NCBI GenBank assembly: GCA_903813345.2
Contig: CAIIXF020000003.1
Span: forward strand, 2,694,109 to 2,758,108
Direction: 5' to 3'
Length of the DNA: 64,000 bases
Origin: Owenia fusiformis
Taxonomy: Eukaryota; Annelida; Polychaeta; Sabellida; Oweniidae
The position numbers and the translations under genes are program-made. The notes under the pieces were generated by a model. The model ran no database searches. It saw only the letters and a list, made by a program, of their open reading frames with translations, and was not told the origin of the DNA. Shown in pieces: positions 22,143-36,200 of the stretch; the stretch's first letter is position 1; each line of letters starts with the position of its first letter.

Positions 22143-22939
22143 TGGGTTGTTCTGGTTTATATCACAAGCCAATGAGGCTTGTAAAGGAGGAGGGAAGTTA
22201 GCGCAACAGATTTCGGACAGTCATATGTTGGATTTTGGCCATTTTCTGAGGATTTTAACAATTGCATATATTAGGCCAATGCATTTCCTCCAGGAAAATC
22301 ACTTCTAGAGATGATAAAATAATTTCGACTTGGAGACAGGTTAGATGCAAACAACCCACCCACATGTTTTTTCTGAAATGTTTTCCTGATTTTCAACCCC
22401 TTCCATCCCTGCTTTTTTAATTTTTCTTGCATCAATATGTTGCATTTTGACAAATAGTTAACCACTTTAAAGGAATAAGTGATTCCTTCAGGGGTTTTAA
22501 AGATACCCATTATTGGTGACCAAACTTAGCTGAAAGCAATGATTTTTCCTATGGGAAAATAACATGGGGAATATTGTTTTCCACTTTATCTAAAAGGAAT
22601 CATTTATTCCTTTTAAAGGATTAACTATGTGTCAAAACGCAACATATTGATGCAAGAAAAATTAAAAAAGCAGGGATGGAAGGGGTTGAAAATCAGGAAA
22701 ACATTTCAGAAAAAACATGTGGGTGGGTTGTTTGCATCTACCCTGTCTCAAAGTTGAAATTATTTTATCATCTCTAGAAGTGATTTTCCTGGAGGTAATG
22801 CATTCTCCTAACATATGCACCTGTTTAAATTCCCAGGAAATGGCCAAAATCAAACATATGACTGTCCGAAATCTGTTGCGCTAACTTCCCTCCTCCTTTA
22901 CAAACCTCATTGGCTTGTGATATAAACCAGAACAACCCA
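22143..22939. repeat. 797-bp palindrome with arms of ~346 bp
   Basis: The left arm starts tgggttgttctggtttat and the right arm ends in its complement at 22939. Pairing continues inward through 'aaggaggagggaagttagcg', 'gtgggtgggttgtttgcatc' and 'aaaaagcagggatgg' to about 22488 / 22594, with a loop of about 105 bp. A handful of mismatches indicates moderate age. No coding content is recognised. It is a foldback-type element or a head-to-head duplication. Confidence 0.85.
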
Positions 22940-23556
22940 ATAAGGTGTGTATAAATGATTAACTTCCCTGTTATCTCAAAATCTGCTTGGAACTATACCA
23001 TTGGATTAACATGGGAAATTCCTCAAATATAAAATTCTTGGAATTAAGGAAGGGGTACCAGCATACATAATTAGAGAAATTATTGGCATACATGAAACCT
23101 ATTTAAAACAGCATTAATATTATCTAAAAGCGATCGAAATAATGATTCACAGCCCTCTGAAGTTTGAAAAATAACAATGCCAGGGTGTGAATCCATAGAT
23201 AATCCTCGAAAATGAGAACTATTTTCTAGGATTATATGGTGCAATCTTATAGTCAATAAAATGTTTCAAAGTGTATTGAAAAACACAAGCAAAATGCATG
23301 AAAAAGCTCCTAATATTCATCCTGCAAACAACTTGTTGTCCTTTGAACTGTATTTGAAACACCTGAAAATAGAAACAAATTGTGCATGTACACGCAAGCA
23401 TAAATAGCAGGGCTGACAGGCACCAAATAGATTTCTCCTTATCAGTAAATACGGGAACAACAAGAAAGAAGAACTAAAACTCGAATGATGAGATTATTTC
23501 AAACGTTTCTTAAGTTGTTTAAATAGTATTACTTTTTGTTTTCATATTATACCTTA
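22940..23556. other. Region downstream of the secreted-protein gene
   Basis: This is where the minus-strand 3' UTR should lie. No AATAAA in minus orientation is visible within about 450 bp of the stop codon, so the polyadenylation site is not identified. Confidence 0.4.
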
Positions 23557-24293
23557 TTAGTAAGGAATCGTGTTGAAGTACCCTGCCTCATCTCCAACAA
23601 GCAACACTCCTTGTCTCTTGACGGCGACGGCGATTGGTCTCTCTCTCACTTCGATAAATTCTTGGAATCTGCCAGAAGAGTTCAGACGAACTATCCTGAA
23701 GTTCGTATAGTCTGCTATAAATACATGGTACTTGCTGTCTATGCAGACGTCCTTGAGTATAATTTGGCTATCTCCGCCGTATCTAAAGAGTTCGTTATCG
23801 AGTATATTGATATTGTAACCGATTACAATATTGTCTTCGGCGTCACTTACTACGACGATGTTATCGCGTAGTGCCAAATAGTTAGGAGCCCTAAATGAGT
23901 GCACATTCATGCCGTCCAGTTCTAACTTAGAAGTAGATTTATCTATATACGCTACGAAATCGGGCCCTGAATCTGTAGGAATGATGGCCAAATCGAATAT
24001 CTCGCGCGTAGGAGGATTCAGAGGTTTGTTAGCGATGAAATTCCCCGCAACAGAATACGTATCATAGGATGCTGTCGAGTCACAAGCCAGAAATATACTA
24101 GTAGACGTTGATTCTTTGAAGTACGTTCCTACACGAGCGTAATTAGTTTGGAAGAAAGTTTTGACTAAATTGAAATCAGTATCTAAAATCATGAACGTTT
24201 TTGGGTCATCTTTTATCACTGCAATTTGTCCACTATGTGTAACAGCAATATCGATTATTTTTTCTGTGAATAATTGAGTCCTTTCACCGACTT
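23557..24293 (-). CDS. Exon 7: NHL-like beta-propeller, terminal exon
   Basis: The acceptor tttatttaattgcag is followed by 245 codons (including TAA) without interruption. Repeated blades of about 40 residues can be seen: EKIIDIAVTHSGQIAV, PNYLALRDNIVVVSDAEDN, LKDVCIDSKYHVFIADYTNF and PIAVAVKRQGVLLVGD. These have the NHL / six-bladed TolB-like rhythm (hydrophobic strand, D/S-x-x-G, V-x-V-A-D). Propellers of this type in TRIM proteins bind RNA or protein; behind a signal peptide it more likely binds an extracellular ligand. It could alternatively be the end of a separate gene, since the 4.2-kb intron before it is crowded with repeats. Confidence 0.75.
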
Positions 24294-27200
24294 CTGCAAT
24301 TAAATAAAAACAAAAATGGTCAACATCAGGATTTTAGAATCATTTCATTTGTGCCCGTCGTGTGGAATTCATGTCGATTGTATAAACAATTCCCCAAGCC
24401 TTTGTTTGAATGGAGAAACTTTTGGAATGTATACCACATTGGCGTTTTGCTTGGTTAAAGGTTAATCAAATAATACGTTAACTTTATAAATAATGGGTAC
24501 TTTTGTGACGTTTCAAAATTCAAATGGGGAAGTTTTCAGAAAAGATGATTGAAGAAATAAGTTCAGTTTTCCTCTTTACATTCTAAATAACATTTGTAAA
24601 ATAAAGAAATGAGTTATATGTTAAACTGGAAAAATATTTTGAGAGACATACAAAACAAACCAGGAAGTCCAGGAATACTGTTAAAAACATTTTTTGACTT
24701 GTAGTACAGTCTGTTTGAAGTATAATTGCACTAAGGCGCCATTTCCTGTCCAAAGTATCATTATTTCATATATTTTTGATCTACCGAAGTGGTATTAGTC
24801 CAGTGTACGATAACAGGCCTCGAAAATTGTGCTTGTTTCCATTGAGTCCAATGTTAATTTATCAATCTTCCGAATACCCCCTGTTTATCAATTACCATTT
24901 ATAAACTACTATCTATATGGCTATACTAAAGTGTCATTTTCTCCAAAAGGCCACTATGGAATTTTCCAATATTGCTGGTTTCTATAGCCTATATATTTAC
25001 TTATAAAAAACCAAACAGGCACAATTCTAAAAATTTCTTATTTTCAATGACTCTAGCCATTAAATTGCTAACGAAAACTCCATTGAGTCTCGTGTTAATT
25101 TATCAATATTCAAAAGACCTCCTGCAGAACAGTTCAAGAGCAATAAAGTGAATCTCCCTGGTGTTTAAACAAAACGTGCATGTCTTCAAAATGAGAAGGC
25201 TCGCAAGCTGGATTTTGTTAAGTTCAAAAGATATTGGTGTTTAAATTTTGGAGATTCCCATTAACCGCCATTATGAACTACTCTGAATATGGTTTTACTA
25301 AAGTGTAATTTCCTCCAAAAGTTCACTATGGAATTTTCTGATGTTGCAGATTTTAATACCCAATGTGTTGAGTTTAAAAAACCAAACAGGCACATTTCTT
25401 AAACTTTCTTATTTTTAACATATTTAGCGCTTAGTTGACCGAAAACCGCCACTGGCTGCAATTATAAACTCCAATGAACATGGATTTGCAAATAAAGTGT
25501 ACCTTTCTCCAAAAAGTCCACTGTGAAATTTTATAATCTCACAAATTTCTAAAGTTGATATATATTGTCTTGAAGGACCAATCTGGCACAATTTAAAAAA
25601 TCTTGTTTTTAATATATTTAGTCGTTAAGTTGACCGAAAATCGCCATTGGCTCCTATTATAACCACTTAAAATGTCCTTTTCCCCAAAAGTCCACTTTGT
25701 ATTTTTTGCAGGTTTCTATAGTTAATCCATTGACTTTTTAGAAACCAAACAGGCATAAGGTGCATTCAAAAATCCTCATTGGCTGCAAATATAAGTTGTT
25801 ATCAATATATGGCGCTACCTAAGTGTCCCTGCCTCAGAAAGCCCACTATGAATTTTTCTAATATTGCAGAATTCTGTTTATATAATATTGATTTTAAATG
25901 GACCAAACAGGCACAATTCTATAATCTCTTTTTTTGTAATAGTTAAATCGTTAAATCGCAAACAAAAATTTTCTTGAAAAGCTATGCTTCCGAGATGAAA
26001 TGTGCCTGTTTGGATTTTTCAAAGTCAATATATCAACTATAGAAATCTGCAATATTCCAAAAATTCACATTGGACTTTTTTGGGAAAGGTCACTTTAGTA
26101 AAACCATATTGATATCAGTTTATAATGGCAGTCAATGAGGATTTTTGTATGTGACTTATAGCTAAATATATTAAGAACAAGACATTTTTAGGAGTGTACC
26201 TGTGGAGTTTTAAAAAGTCAATAAATAAATTGTAGAAATCTGCAATGTCAGAAAATTGCAAAGTGGACTTTTAGAGAAAATGACACTTCATTAGTAAAGC
26301 CATGTTGACAGCGGGCTCAATGGAAACATGCACAAATTTCGAAGCCTGTTATTATCCACTAGGGCCACTTTTTGACACCACTTCGGTGGATATCAGAAAT
26401 ATATGTATTAATGAGACTTTGGTCAAAAAATGGTGCCATATACAGGGTGGTCAAAAAAATTGGAACACTTGTAAATGAATGCAATACCTTTATTTTTCTT
26501 CTAAAATGCACCAAACTTTAACTGAGCATAGTTCTGTCATTTATATATCTGATGTAAAGTTTATAGGTGAAAACCCCAAAGCCAATGCATTAAACTAGTC
26601 AATGTTGGCTGAGACCATCGTAATACGCTTGTCAATTTCGCCGCTACATTTTCAAGTATTCTTTATTTCAAAGCGTATAATATGAACATGTTGATTGCTA
26701 TAAACATTTTACAAAATCATATTCATGAGTTGACAAAAGGTATTTATATCTAGGGTTTACCAGAAAAATATTTTGCTAATGCCAACTTAAACTATACCCA
26801 TTGAAATGATCATCTTTATTTAAGAGTAGGGAAAAAGGAACATGTCAGAGTTGAGCGATTGCATAACCCTCACTGCTACTCAAGTGACAAAAGCATTGTT
26901 CTCACTTTTCAGTAAAGGCAAAACTGGCTAGTTATTCACAAAGTTTTATTAAAAACCAACGCTAAGCACATACACGCTGTATTATAATATATAATATACC
27001 ATTTGTGTTCTGGGAGACTCCTCTATGATATTGATAAATATATTGATATATCCAATGAAAATTATTCATATCAGAATAATGAGGAGGGGGCTTTATTTAC
27101 CAGTAAAATCAGACTGTCCTGGTCCCTCTCTGGAGAATATTAAATCAGTGATAAACCCAACAATAGTCATCAAAATATGCTTGATACCCATCATTTGGGT

Positions 27201-30200
27201 GAAACATGTTAAATATGTTACTAGGTTTGATCTTCCAGGGCAAACGTTTAGAAAGTTTGGTCAAGCTGAATAATGTTCCAATTTTTTGGACCACCCTGTA
27301 TATAGCAAGTGCACTTCAAGGGTTTAATTGTCATTACTGACTCAACTTTTGTTAAAAGCTCCTACTATAACAAACTTCCCAGATTTAGTTAGAGGATTAC
27401 AAGTGACACACCCGATAGAATGTACAAATCACTAAACCCTTACATCATAATTACAAATAAAACTTCCTAGGGAAGCCAAATCAAAAAACGGACTTCGAGA
27501 TATGACAAAGCAGATGTTGAAGAACTAAATAGAGGTATCTTTGAAATTAACATCAACAACAGAGATGATCAGAGTGTGACGAAATCCCTATGAACAAATA
27601 TTTCCCCAAATTTTCGAAGAAACCATCTCAAATAAAATAACCACTTTTAGCTCAAAGAATCAGCCGTGGTTAAATAATTGCACCAATAATATTTTCGACT
27701 TAAGTCAAAAGCATATGAACGCTTCAAAAATTCAAAAGACTCTGTAGGTCATGAATTTTACAAAGAAAAGGCCAAAATAATTCGTGATAAAATAACTGAA
27801 ACCAAAGAAAACTACTATTCCAAGACTTGTGTAAAACATTTCAACTGAAAACACCTTTATAAAGAAGCTCTTGAACTGAACATTGTATAATGATTTCCCT
27901 ACTTCTTGACATTATTAGGGTTAAGGTAGTACTGAATAGTATGTCAGCCTTTTTCTACATTCAGACTTCCCTTAAAAATCTTGGTTGAGATAAATTGATG
28001 TTTAACAAAATATGTGGAAATTAGAAATATTGACTGTTTAGTTATTTCTAAAAAAATGTTTTATTTCAAATAGAAAATACTTTCTTATATTTATAAACCA
28101 TAAATGTATAAATGTATAAAAACCATAAATGTATAAAAATAAAAGAAATGATAAAAAATGAAAATAAAATTGTTGCGGCGGAACTCGAACCAGCATCCTT
28201 ATTGCTAAGAGTTACACTATTTATTCTTGTTCAACGAGAGCTTAAACGAGAGAAGGATCTATGATGTGCGAAATCACTGTACAATAGTCACTGAAAGACT
28301 ATCTTAATGTACGATATTTATATTAAACTTTTATTTAACACTGTTCAACACATTCTTGGAATCCACCTATTCACACCGTGTATTCGTAAACTAATGGCAA
28401 CATTGTTTTCCTAGATCCAGTTGATGTAGCAATTGTTAATTAGAACTACATCGATTGAAACAGTAGACACTATTAAAGTTTTAGGATATAAATATGTACC
28501 TCGTGTAGTTGTTGTTGTTTGTGGTTCAGTTGTTGTACTTGGTCCAGTTGTTGGAGTTGTTGTTGTACTTGGTCCAGTTGTTGGGGTCGTTGTTGTACTT
28601 GGTCCAGTTGTTGGGGTCGTTGTTGTACTTGGTCCAGTTGTTGGGGTTGTTGTTGTACTTGGTCCAGTTGTTGGGGTTGTTGTTGTGCTTGGTCCAGTTG
28701 TTGGAGTTGTTGTTGTACTTGGTCCAGTTGTTGGGGTTGTTGTTGTACTTGGTCCAGTTGTTGGAGTTGTTGTTGTACTTGGTCCAGTTGTTGGGGTTGT
28801 TGTTGTACTTGGTCCAGTTGTTGGGGTTGTTGTTGTACTTGGTCCAGTTGTTGGGGTTGTTGTTGTACTTGGTCCAGTTGTTGAGGTTGTTGTTGTACTT
28901 GGTCCAGTTGTTGGGGTTGTTGTTGTACTTGGTCCAGTTGTTGTTTGTGGTCCAGTTGTTGTACTTGGTACATCTTCTTGAAAGTGCACACAAAACTCGC
29001 CTCTGCAGCCTTTGGCTACCCACATGTACCCTGTTCTATAATCAAAGTTCCATCTGTCGTTCATCGTACATCGGGTCCTGGAATACAGATCTCTAACATT
29101 CATTTCTTGGATTCCTGAAACAAATATGTCGTTCCCAGTCCGATGTCTTCTGACAAACTTTAAGTTTACATCTATCTATCATACTGTAAAGTATGTATGG
29201 ACATTTCATTAACTTCTAGGAAACGGACATACACTGTACTTTCATGTTTGTATGATGGTATTTAAGGTTTTATGTTTTTTACTGAATTTATAATGGAGTT
29301 TATTATATATCTCTCTTTATTTCCAATTTAGCATGGAGTACAAAAATGTTAAACATTTAACAGAGCTGTGAGCCTAATTTTAGTGGAGTCAGTTGGCTGT
29401 TCAATTGCACATGCTATATCATTTTAGTATCATGAATACATATATTTTTCATATCTAACGAAGTGGTGTTGAAAAGTGGCCCCAGTTGATAAAAGCATTT
29501 TTGTAAAATATAATATGAACTAAAAATGGTGCTACATATATAGCATGTGCAATTCTAAGGTTTTATAGACCCAACTGACTCAACTATCTGTGCAAGTTCA
29601 AAAGTTAAGGCTAACACAAAAACACACGTTCTTTGCAAAGGTCCATGTGCAGTATGGCAAGTGATTTTAGACAGCCATATCTTTCACCATGAGTACTTTC
29701 TGGCCATAAATACAGTGTTTTTCATTAAAACAATATGTTTTCTTTCAAGTGAAGTCCCAATGATAGTAAAATATCAATTCAACTCTCTGAATGAACAATT
29801 TCTGAAAAGGGGATGGTTATTGAAATGGGTTATTAAAAGTTAAACCACATATCCCATATTGTTTGATTTATATTTTTATCATCGGACAGACGGACAGACA
29901 GACGGACAAGTAAGTGATTGCAATGAATCACCACGTGAGCTAAAAAGAAAGGGTGATTGGGGATAGAGGTGCAAAGGTATGATAGTAGAAAGTTGATGCC
30001 AATAGAAATGAAACAATATTGACCATGACTTTGTGCTCTTCTATCGCAACATCCATGTCTAAAATTAAAGAAATGGGATTTAAACTGACCATACCTTGAT
30101 ATTTGTGTCTCGAGGGTTACATTATGAATTGACATCGATGCCAAGAATGGTTTGTCGTCGAACAAAGGACACGTAACGTTCCTCCATCTCCTACTTGCAC

Positions 30201-33200
30201 ATTGAAAGCAGTGGGTTCCTGTTAATAAAATAGTAACTGTACAATAGTGATGAGTAGAAGATGCAATAAGAAAGTTTAGAGTATCTTCTTATACATTTGA
30301 CAAGGCTCAGTAAATAGACGCTTTTTAACTTTTTACTTTGCTTTTTACTACTTAACATGAAATAAATAACTAAATAAGAAATGTTCGATTTTACAAAACA
30401 GTTGATTATATAAAACCCTTCCAATATATGTAAGTTAGCCACATATTTCAATTTAAACGATTGTAATTCGAGTGTACTTTAAAACTACAGCGTGATATAA
30501 AACAATTGACACCGTTCCAAACAATGTTTCATAACTTTTTTGTCAGACTTGTTTTTGCACATTAAACTAGATCCCATTGTGCAACTCCACATGAAGTTTC
30601 AGATGACTAGCTCATTTTGATGCACATTTATGAGCGTTTCAAAATAAGTCTATCCCTTTGCTGGCACAACTGGATGTTACACAAAAGACGACACCCACAT
30701 TTTGTAACATAATTTTGGAAATAAGTCATGATCTTATCAACGACAACTACATAATTGTGTTTAATTGAATGGACTTCATTTCCTTGAAAGTACAAGCCAA
30801 AATCATTATCATTCACAACGTTATGTTACAAAAGCTGGGTGACATATTTTGTGCAGAATTATGTGTGTCTGAAAAGGAATGGACGATATTTAGAGAAAAT
30901 TTTGCAATGCTAATAAAATTGGACCCACTTGAGCGACGCATGTGAATTCTTTTGAGGTGGTTATGCATTATTTCTCCCTTAAATGTACTAGAGTACAAGT
31001 ATTTATAGGCCAAGCAAATGGGCTCATAAAAGGCCCAAACATCCCAAAAATTGCAACAGTTTTTAAATTAGTCTTATATTATGTATTAATATCAGTTGAA
31101 AAACATATCAAAAATATAGAAAAATGTATGCAGTGGACAAATATGAAATTTCACTTCCTAGGTACCCCCTACAACCCTACCCCAAAATTGAGTATTGGTA
31201 GTAAACAATTTTTTCTTCCCAAATGGAATACTTTAGTCAAGTATTCAAGCTTTATTATGATAGATCACATATTCACAAATAATTAAAATATTATTTTAAT
31301 CAATTTTGAGACCAGTCATTGGTCATTTGACCCCAAAGTATAACAAAATAGGCCACAAAACAGGCATGTTATCACATATCTATTTAGATATTTTAGGATC
31401 AGTTTGTCAGAAAAGCATGAAAAAAATCATGTTGTTACATATTCATATGAACTTCATATTTGGTGAGTGTCAGAATTCTAAGGTGTATACTTAGGAAGAA
31501 AAAAATTATTTCATTTTCATAGTTTTGCCCCGCCCACTATAGGGGAGACTATAGTTTTGATGATTAACTCCCACAATGCATCACATTTGTATTAGAGTTG
31601 ACATCTAAATCATTTATATAGGCTTGTCATCATCTAAAATACAGGTTTTGTGAAGGTTTATACCTTATTAGTATGAAAAATAGGAATTATTAGTTGCACC
31701 AGGTAAAATGTTAAGGTGACCTCACTTTTATTTGATGAATAATTACATATCACCACTCTGATATTAGGGTATTGATAACTGGTTTATTTATGGTTATTAA
31801 ACGGAATTTAAACTGACAGAGAACATTAAAATCTCAGATATCTGGGGAGTCTTTCATTATATTAATATAATTTCAGTGCATAGGAATGATGGTAATTCTG
31901 TTTGTCAGGTTGGAAAACATTGAGTGTACATGTGCTGCATTCAGAATCGGATGCAGATATTGTGATTGTGAAAACTGCAATCCAAAGTGTCCAAACCTCA
32001 AATACATTACTCATACAGATCTCCTTGTGCTTTTCATTTATCATGCACAAAACACAAACTTCAACATTTTCTTCAAACCTGAACCAAAAGCAGCAGAAAC
32101 AAAATGTTGGAATATAAATGAAATAAGATTGTCTTTGGGAAAAGTGGTCTGTGACAATATTTTGTTTCTTTTCTGGGGTGTGACATCGCATTCAGGTTAT
32201 ATATGGCATAGACAAGAGGCTATCATTGAGGCAGATAAAAAAGAGTGAGTTCTTGAGAAAACAAGCGGTTGTTTTTAAATTACCAAAAGCACTGGTGATC
32301 CGCTCGATTACGCTTGTCGTTTCGGTAACAAAATGTCTAAACGTCGAAAGTACGATATTTCTTTTTTCCTTTTTTTCACGCGTTGTAGGCAGAATCCCCA
32401 CGATGTTTTTTTCTCACAGAATTGTTGATTTAATTCCTTACTTAAGTTAAATAAACGGTTTGGGTTAAAAGTGCAGATCTTAATTGTTTATCGAAATACC
32501 GTTTATGTAACTTAAGTGAGGAATTAAATCGAAGATTCTGTTGTCTTCTGAACTATTTGTTCGCAAATATGTACATTTTTTAAACATATAATACTGATAC
32601 ATGTTTGTGATAACAATATTGTGGGAATTCTGCCTACAATGTGTGAAATAAAGAAAAAAGAAAAATCAAACCTCGGATGTTCCGACATTTTGTTACAGCG
32701 TAAACAAGTAGAAAACCAGTGAAATGCAAGCAACTCTGTTAATCATGTGTTATAACTCTCATCTTCATTCTTATCTCTTGTTTTAATGTTTCAAGTGTTG
32801 TTAGTATCGAAAAAAGGTCCACAGATAAAAAAAACTGGTGGTATTGATGTCCAGTCTGGCACATTTCGATATTTTGAGCACGTTTTGTAAATGGCCATAA
32901 AATCGTGACTATTAAGACGTGTCGCAAAAAGCTCGCGCACGCATTGTTACACATTTTGTGGCGTAATCCAGAGGATCCTCGTTTTTAACATGATAGAATG
33001 TGACGTTTTTGAGAAAAATGTACACACATGAAAATCCTTTCGTTCTCCACATTTACCTCTATAATTCAAAACATTTTAGACAAATAACTCTGATATCATA
33101 TATATATTGTTAATGGGCTAGGAGCATCATAAAACACGAATCAATTGATATTTTAGGTGAAATAAATATACGTGTTGCTGTGCTTGAAAATAGGCGAATG

Positions 33201-36200
33201 GCGTAAATTAGCCCTATTTTAATGAATTTTGAAAACCTTTCGTCCTCCACTTTTCCACATACAACAGAAAACACATACTTTTGTGAACAAAATCAACTAT
33301 TTATTAATAAACTAGAGTTTAGGAGCAAAATAATCGCATATATGATTTATTAAAAATTGATCTCGTATTTTTTGTTTAATGTACACCTGAAAAGTTGAAG
33401 GTACCAAAAAATGAGCAAAACAGGTCGCTGTCAACAGATTCTATTTTTCAGACTCTATGACGTCACAATATGGGACGCTTACTAAAATTCATCCTTTGAA
33501 ATAAAACTTCCATCTACCTTTATCAAGACGAAAAATAAGTATAATGGTCATATATTGTTTGAGTTATGAGCGTTTAAAGACGAAAAATAATTCAAAATGT
33601 AACGTGTCAACATGGGATATTTGCCAGATGTTTTGGTAAAAAACTCTTTTTTAAAAACGAACGCGCAAAAAATGTGAACGGAGTGTAGTTGATCGAAAAC
33701 CTTCATCGAAACAGCTTTAAAATGATATATAATTTTAATTAGAATATTATCTTATAATCCGGGGAATCAAAGTTACATTCACGCGATACCCTTAAAAACA
33801 AATGCGCTAGATCATAGATAGATCAATGACACTTAGTAGAATGAAATAACAGTGAACAAGGTAATTGTGCCAAATATGATGCCAAACCCATGCTGAATGA
33901 CTGGGTTATTAACAAACATTTGGTTGGGTTACCTTTTTTGGCTCATATTATAAACTGATGTCAGGGACAGGGATATTTAACATTTTGTTGCCTTTTCAAG
34001 GACATTTTTTGACCACTGATTGTAACAAATCGTTCTCTGTTTTACCAGAAATGTATATTATATATCAAATTGAATTTAAAAGGAAAAAACATTTGATAAT
34101 TTAACAGATATCAACTAAAAGTAGGGCTTCCCCTATATTTCACCTGGCATTTGCTGTTTTTCTACTTTTTTTTACATAATCCTTTCCTGAAAACCTCAAA
34201 AAACTGTTTTCAGGACAAAATAAGCCTTTACAAATAATTTAGTTGTGCTATTGAGTTCAAATATGACATATCTTGGAAGTAATTAAACAAAAGTAAGGTC
34301 ACCCCAAAAGTGGGTGTGGTAAAATATTGAAATTTCAAATATTATTTTCACGCTCAATATTCACTTAATGACCCTGATATTTATCAAAGACAATGTTCAG
34401 GTGTACAATACCCTCCTTGATATTTTTCATGCAATTCTGATGAATTGATACAGAAATAAATACATTGTTATATTAAATTCGGGCTATTTGATGGCCTATT
34501 TTCAGATATTTGGCGCTAGAAATGCCAATTATTGCACTCAAATAGTTGGTTAACAATTTTTAGTTGCTCTTATGTCAGTAAACTATCATAATATTACTCG
34601 TTTAGTTGACAAGAGTATTCCATTTTGAAATTAAAAAATATTTACAATCCCATACTCAAATTTGGAGGGGGGTACCTGGAATGTGACATTTCATATTTGT
34701 CCACTGCATATATTTTTCTATATTTTTGATATGTTTTTCAACTGGTATCAATATACAATATAAGCCTAATTTAAAAACTGTTGCAATTTTTGGGATGTTA
34801 AACTTCCATTTGCCTAGCCTATTAATAGATATTCAAGTTGTGCAGCGTAAGGTTGGAGTTATTTTTTGTGTCACCCTGTATAATAACATACATTGTAGAC
34901 GACTTCATTTCTAGGGTTCAGCTTTTCCTTACCTTGACCGCAACGATCGCCATTTGCTCCGGGTGGGCATAAGCACTTATACTTTCCGCCAAATGTGTTG
35001 ATACACACGGCGTCCTCCCCGTGGCAAGGTGCCGAAGCGCAAGCGTTTTCTATAAAAACAAGAAAAATATAAATATAACTTATACAATACATACTGCATT
35101 TATATACTTTGATTGAAGCATTTGGCAAACTCCCATACAGTGTCTCGGTATAGACACTGCGGCGGTCAGATGAGGAAATTCAAAAATTTGGGGAAGATAG
35201 TCCCCCTTTTCATTACAGATGTACTAAATTTTCACACAAGTTGTATTTTTTATTTCTCTTTTCAAATAAGACAAGTACAAAAATAAAAAAACATTTCAGT
35301 TATTTTCCACACAAACTCCATTCATTCAGACATGTGCAACAGTCATACTATAAGTTCTGGTACATATAAAAACATATTGTTTTCAAATTGTGTCACATTC
35401 AAATTGTGATTCACCTCGTTAAACTCTTTTGTATAAATATAATATTAAATTGCAAGGGTATGTCTATTTGGTACCATATTTTTCTTACTAACTTGCCTCC
35501 CAAAAACCATGCCATGCGCATTAAAATTAGAATCAGCTTTAAATAAACGTTTAAAATTCACTTTGATTGCTTTCAAAGAGATTTGAATCATTTGCTCTCT
35601 CGGCATTTGTGTTTTAACGTATCTCTTAGGACACAATAGTTACATTTAGAGTCATTTCTAATGCATATCTGCGCTAAAAAGGCATTTGTTGTACACATAC
35701 CGTGAAGTATTTTGAATTGAAGCGTTTTATTCTGTTTCGCACACATATAAGGTAATTTAAAATTATCGGTGTTCTTAAATTGACGGTCGTGATTGTCTTT
35801 CTTTATTTCACGCGTTGTAGGCAGAATCTCAACGATGATTTTTCTCACAAACGTGTATCAGCATCATATGTTTTAGAAAATGTACATGTTTGCGAAAAAA
35901 TAGCTCAGAAGACAACAGAATCGACGATTTAATTCCTCACTTAAGTTACATAAACGGTTTTGGTTAAAAGTGCAGATTTTAACTGTTTTAATAATAGTAT
36001 TTTCTAGTTGATGGCATATTTGAATTCTGTATAAAAATAATTTTGATTTACCCAGTTATGTGCCTATATTCAGATAATATTATTCAATTGTCAAGAAAAA
36101 GGTAGGGCAAGTTCCAATTGATACAATTTTGAAAAACTCAAAAGTCCATTTAACCCTAAATGATCACAGTATTATGTCAGTGCTCACCGTTTATACTAAA

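Larger units (their letters stand above)
30990..34860. repeat. Old inverted repeat, arms ~0.75-0.85 kb, inside intron 4
   Basis: 31000-31200 is recognisably the reverse complement of 34640-34850: 'aacatcccaaaaattgcaac', 'gttgaaaaacatatcaaaaa' and 'cagtggacaaatatgaaatt' all have counterparts. Weaker similarity extends inward to about 31750 and 34100 ('ccgcccactata' against 'ccacacccactttt', 'ggtgacct(c/t)ac'). The right outer end, gtcaccctgta, resembles a mariner terminus. The centre (31760-34090) is AT-rich with no gene recognised. Confidence 0.65.

Noticed and set aside
28160-28260. Possible tRNA gene on the minus strand (ggttcgagttc B-box)
   Set aside because: No acceptor stem, D-arm or convincing anticodon arm can be paired around it.
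28433-29096. Several long open frames on both strands across the 30-bp repeat (poly-Gly/Val, poly-Leu, poly-Cys/Trp, Gln-rich)
   Set aside because: They are by-products of a stop-free repeat whose length is a multiple of three. Only the minus-strand Thr/Pro frame has an acceptor, a donor, a flanking domain and mostly silent variation.
31886-32248. 120-codon plus-strand frame with several cysteines in the middle of an old inverted repeat
   Set aside because: No splice sites in compatible phase, no domain match, and the minus strand is open in the same place. Probably chance.
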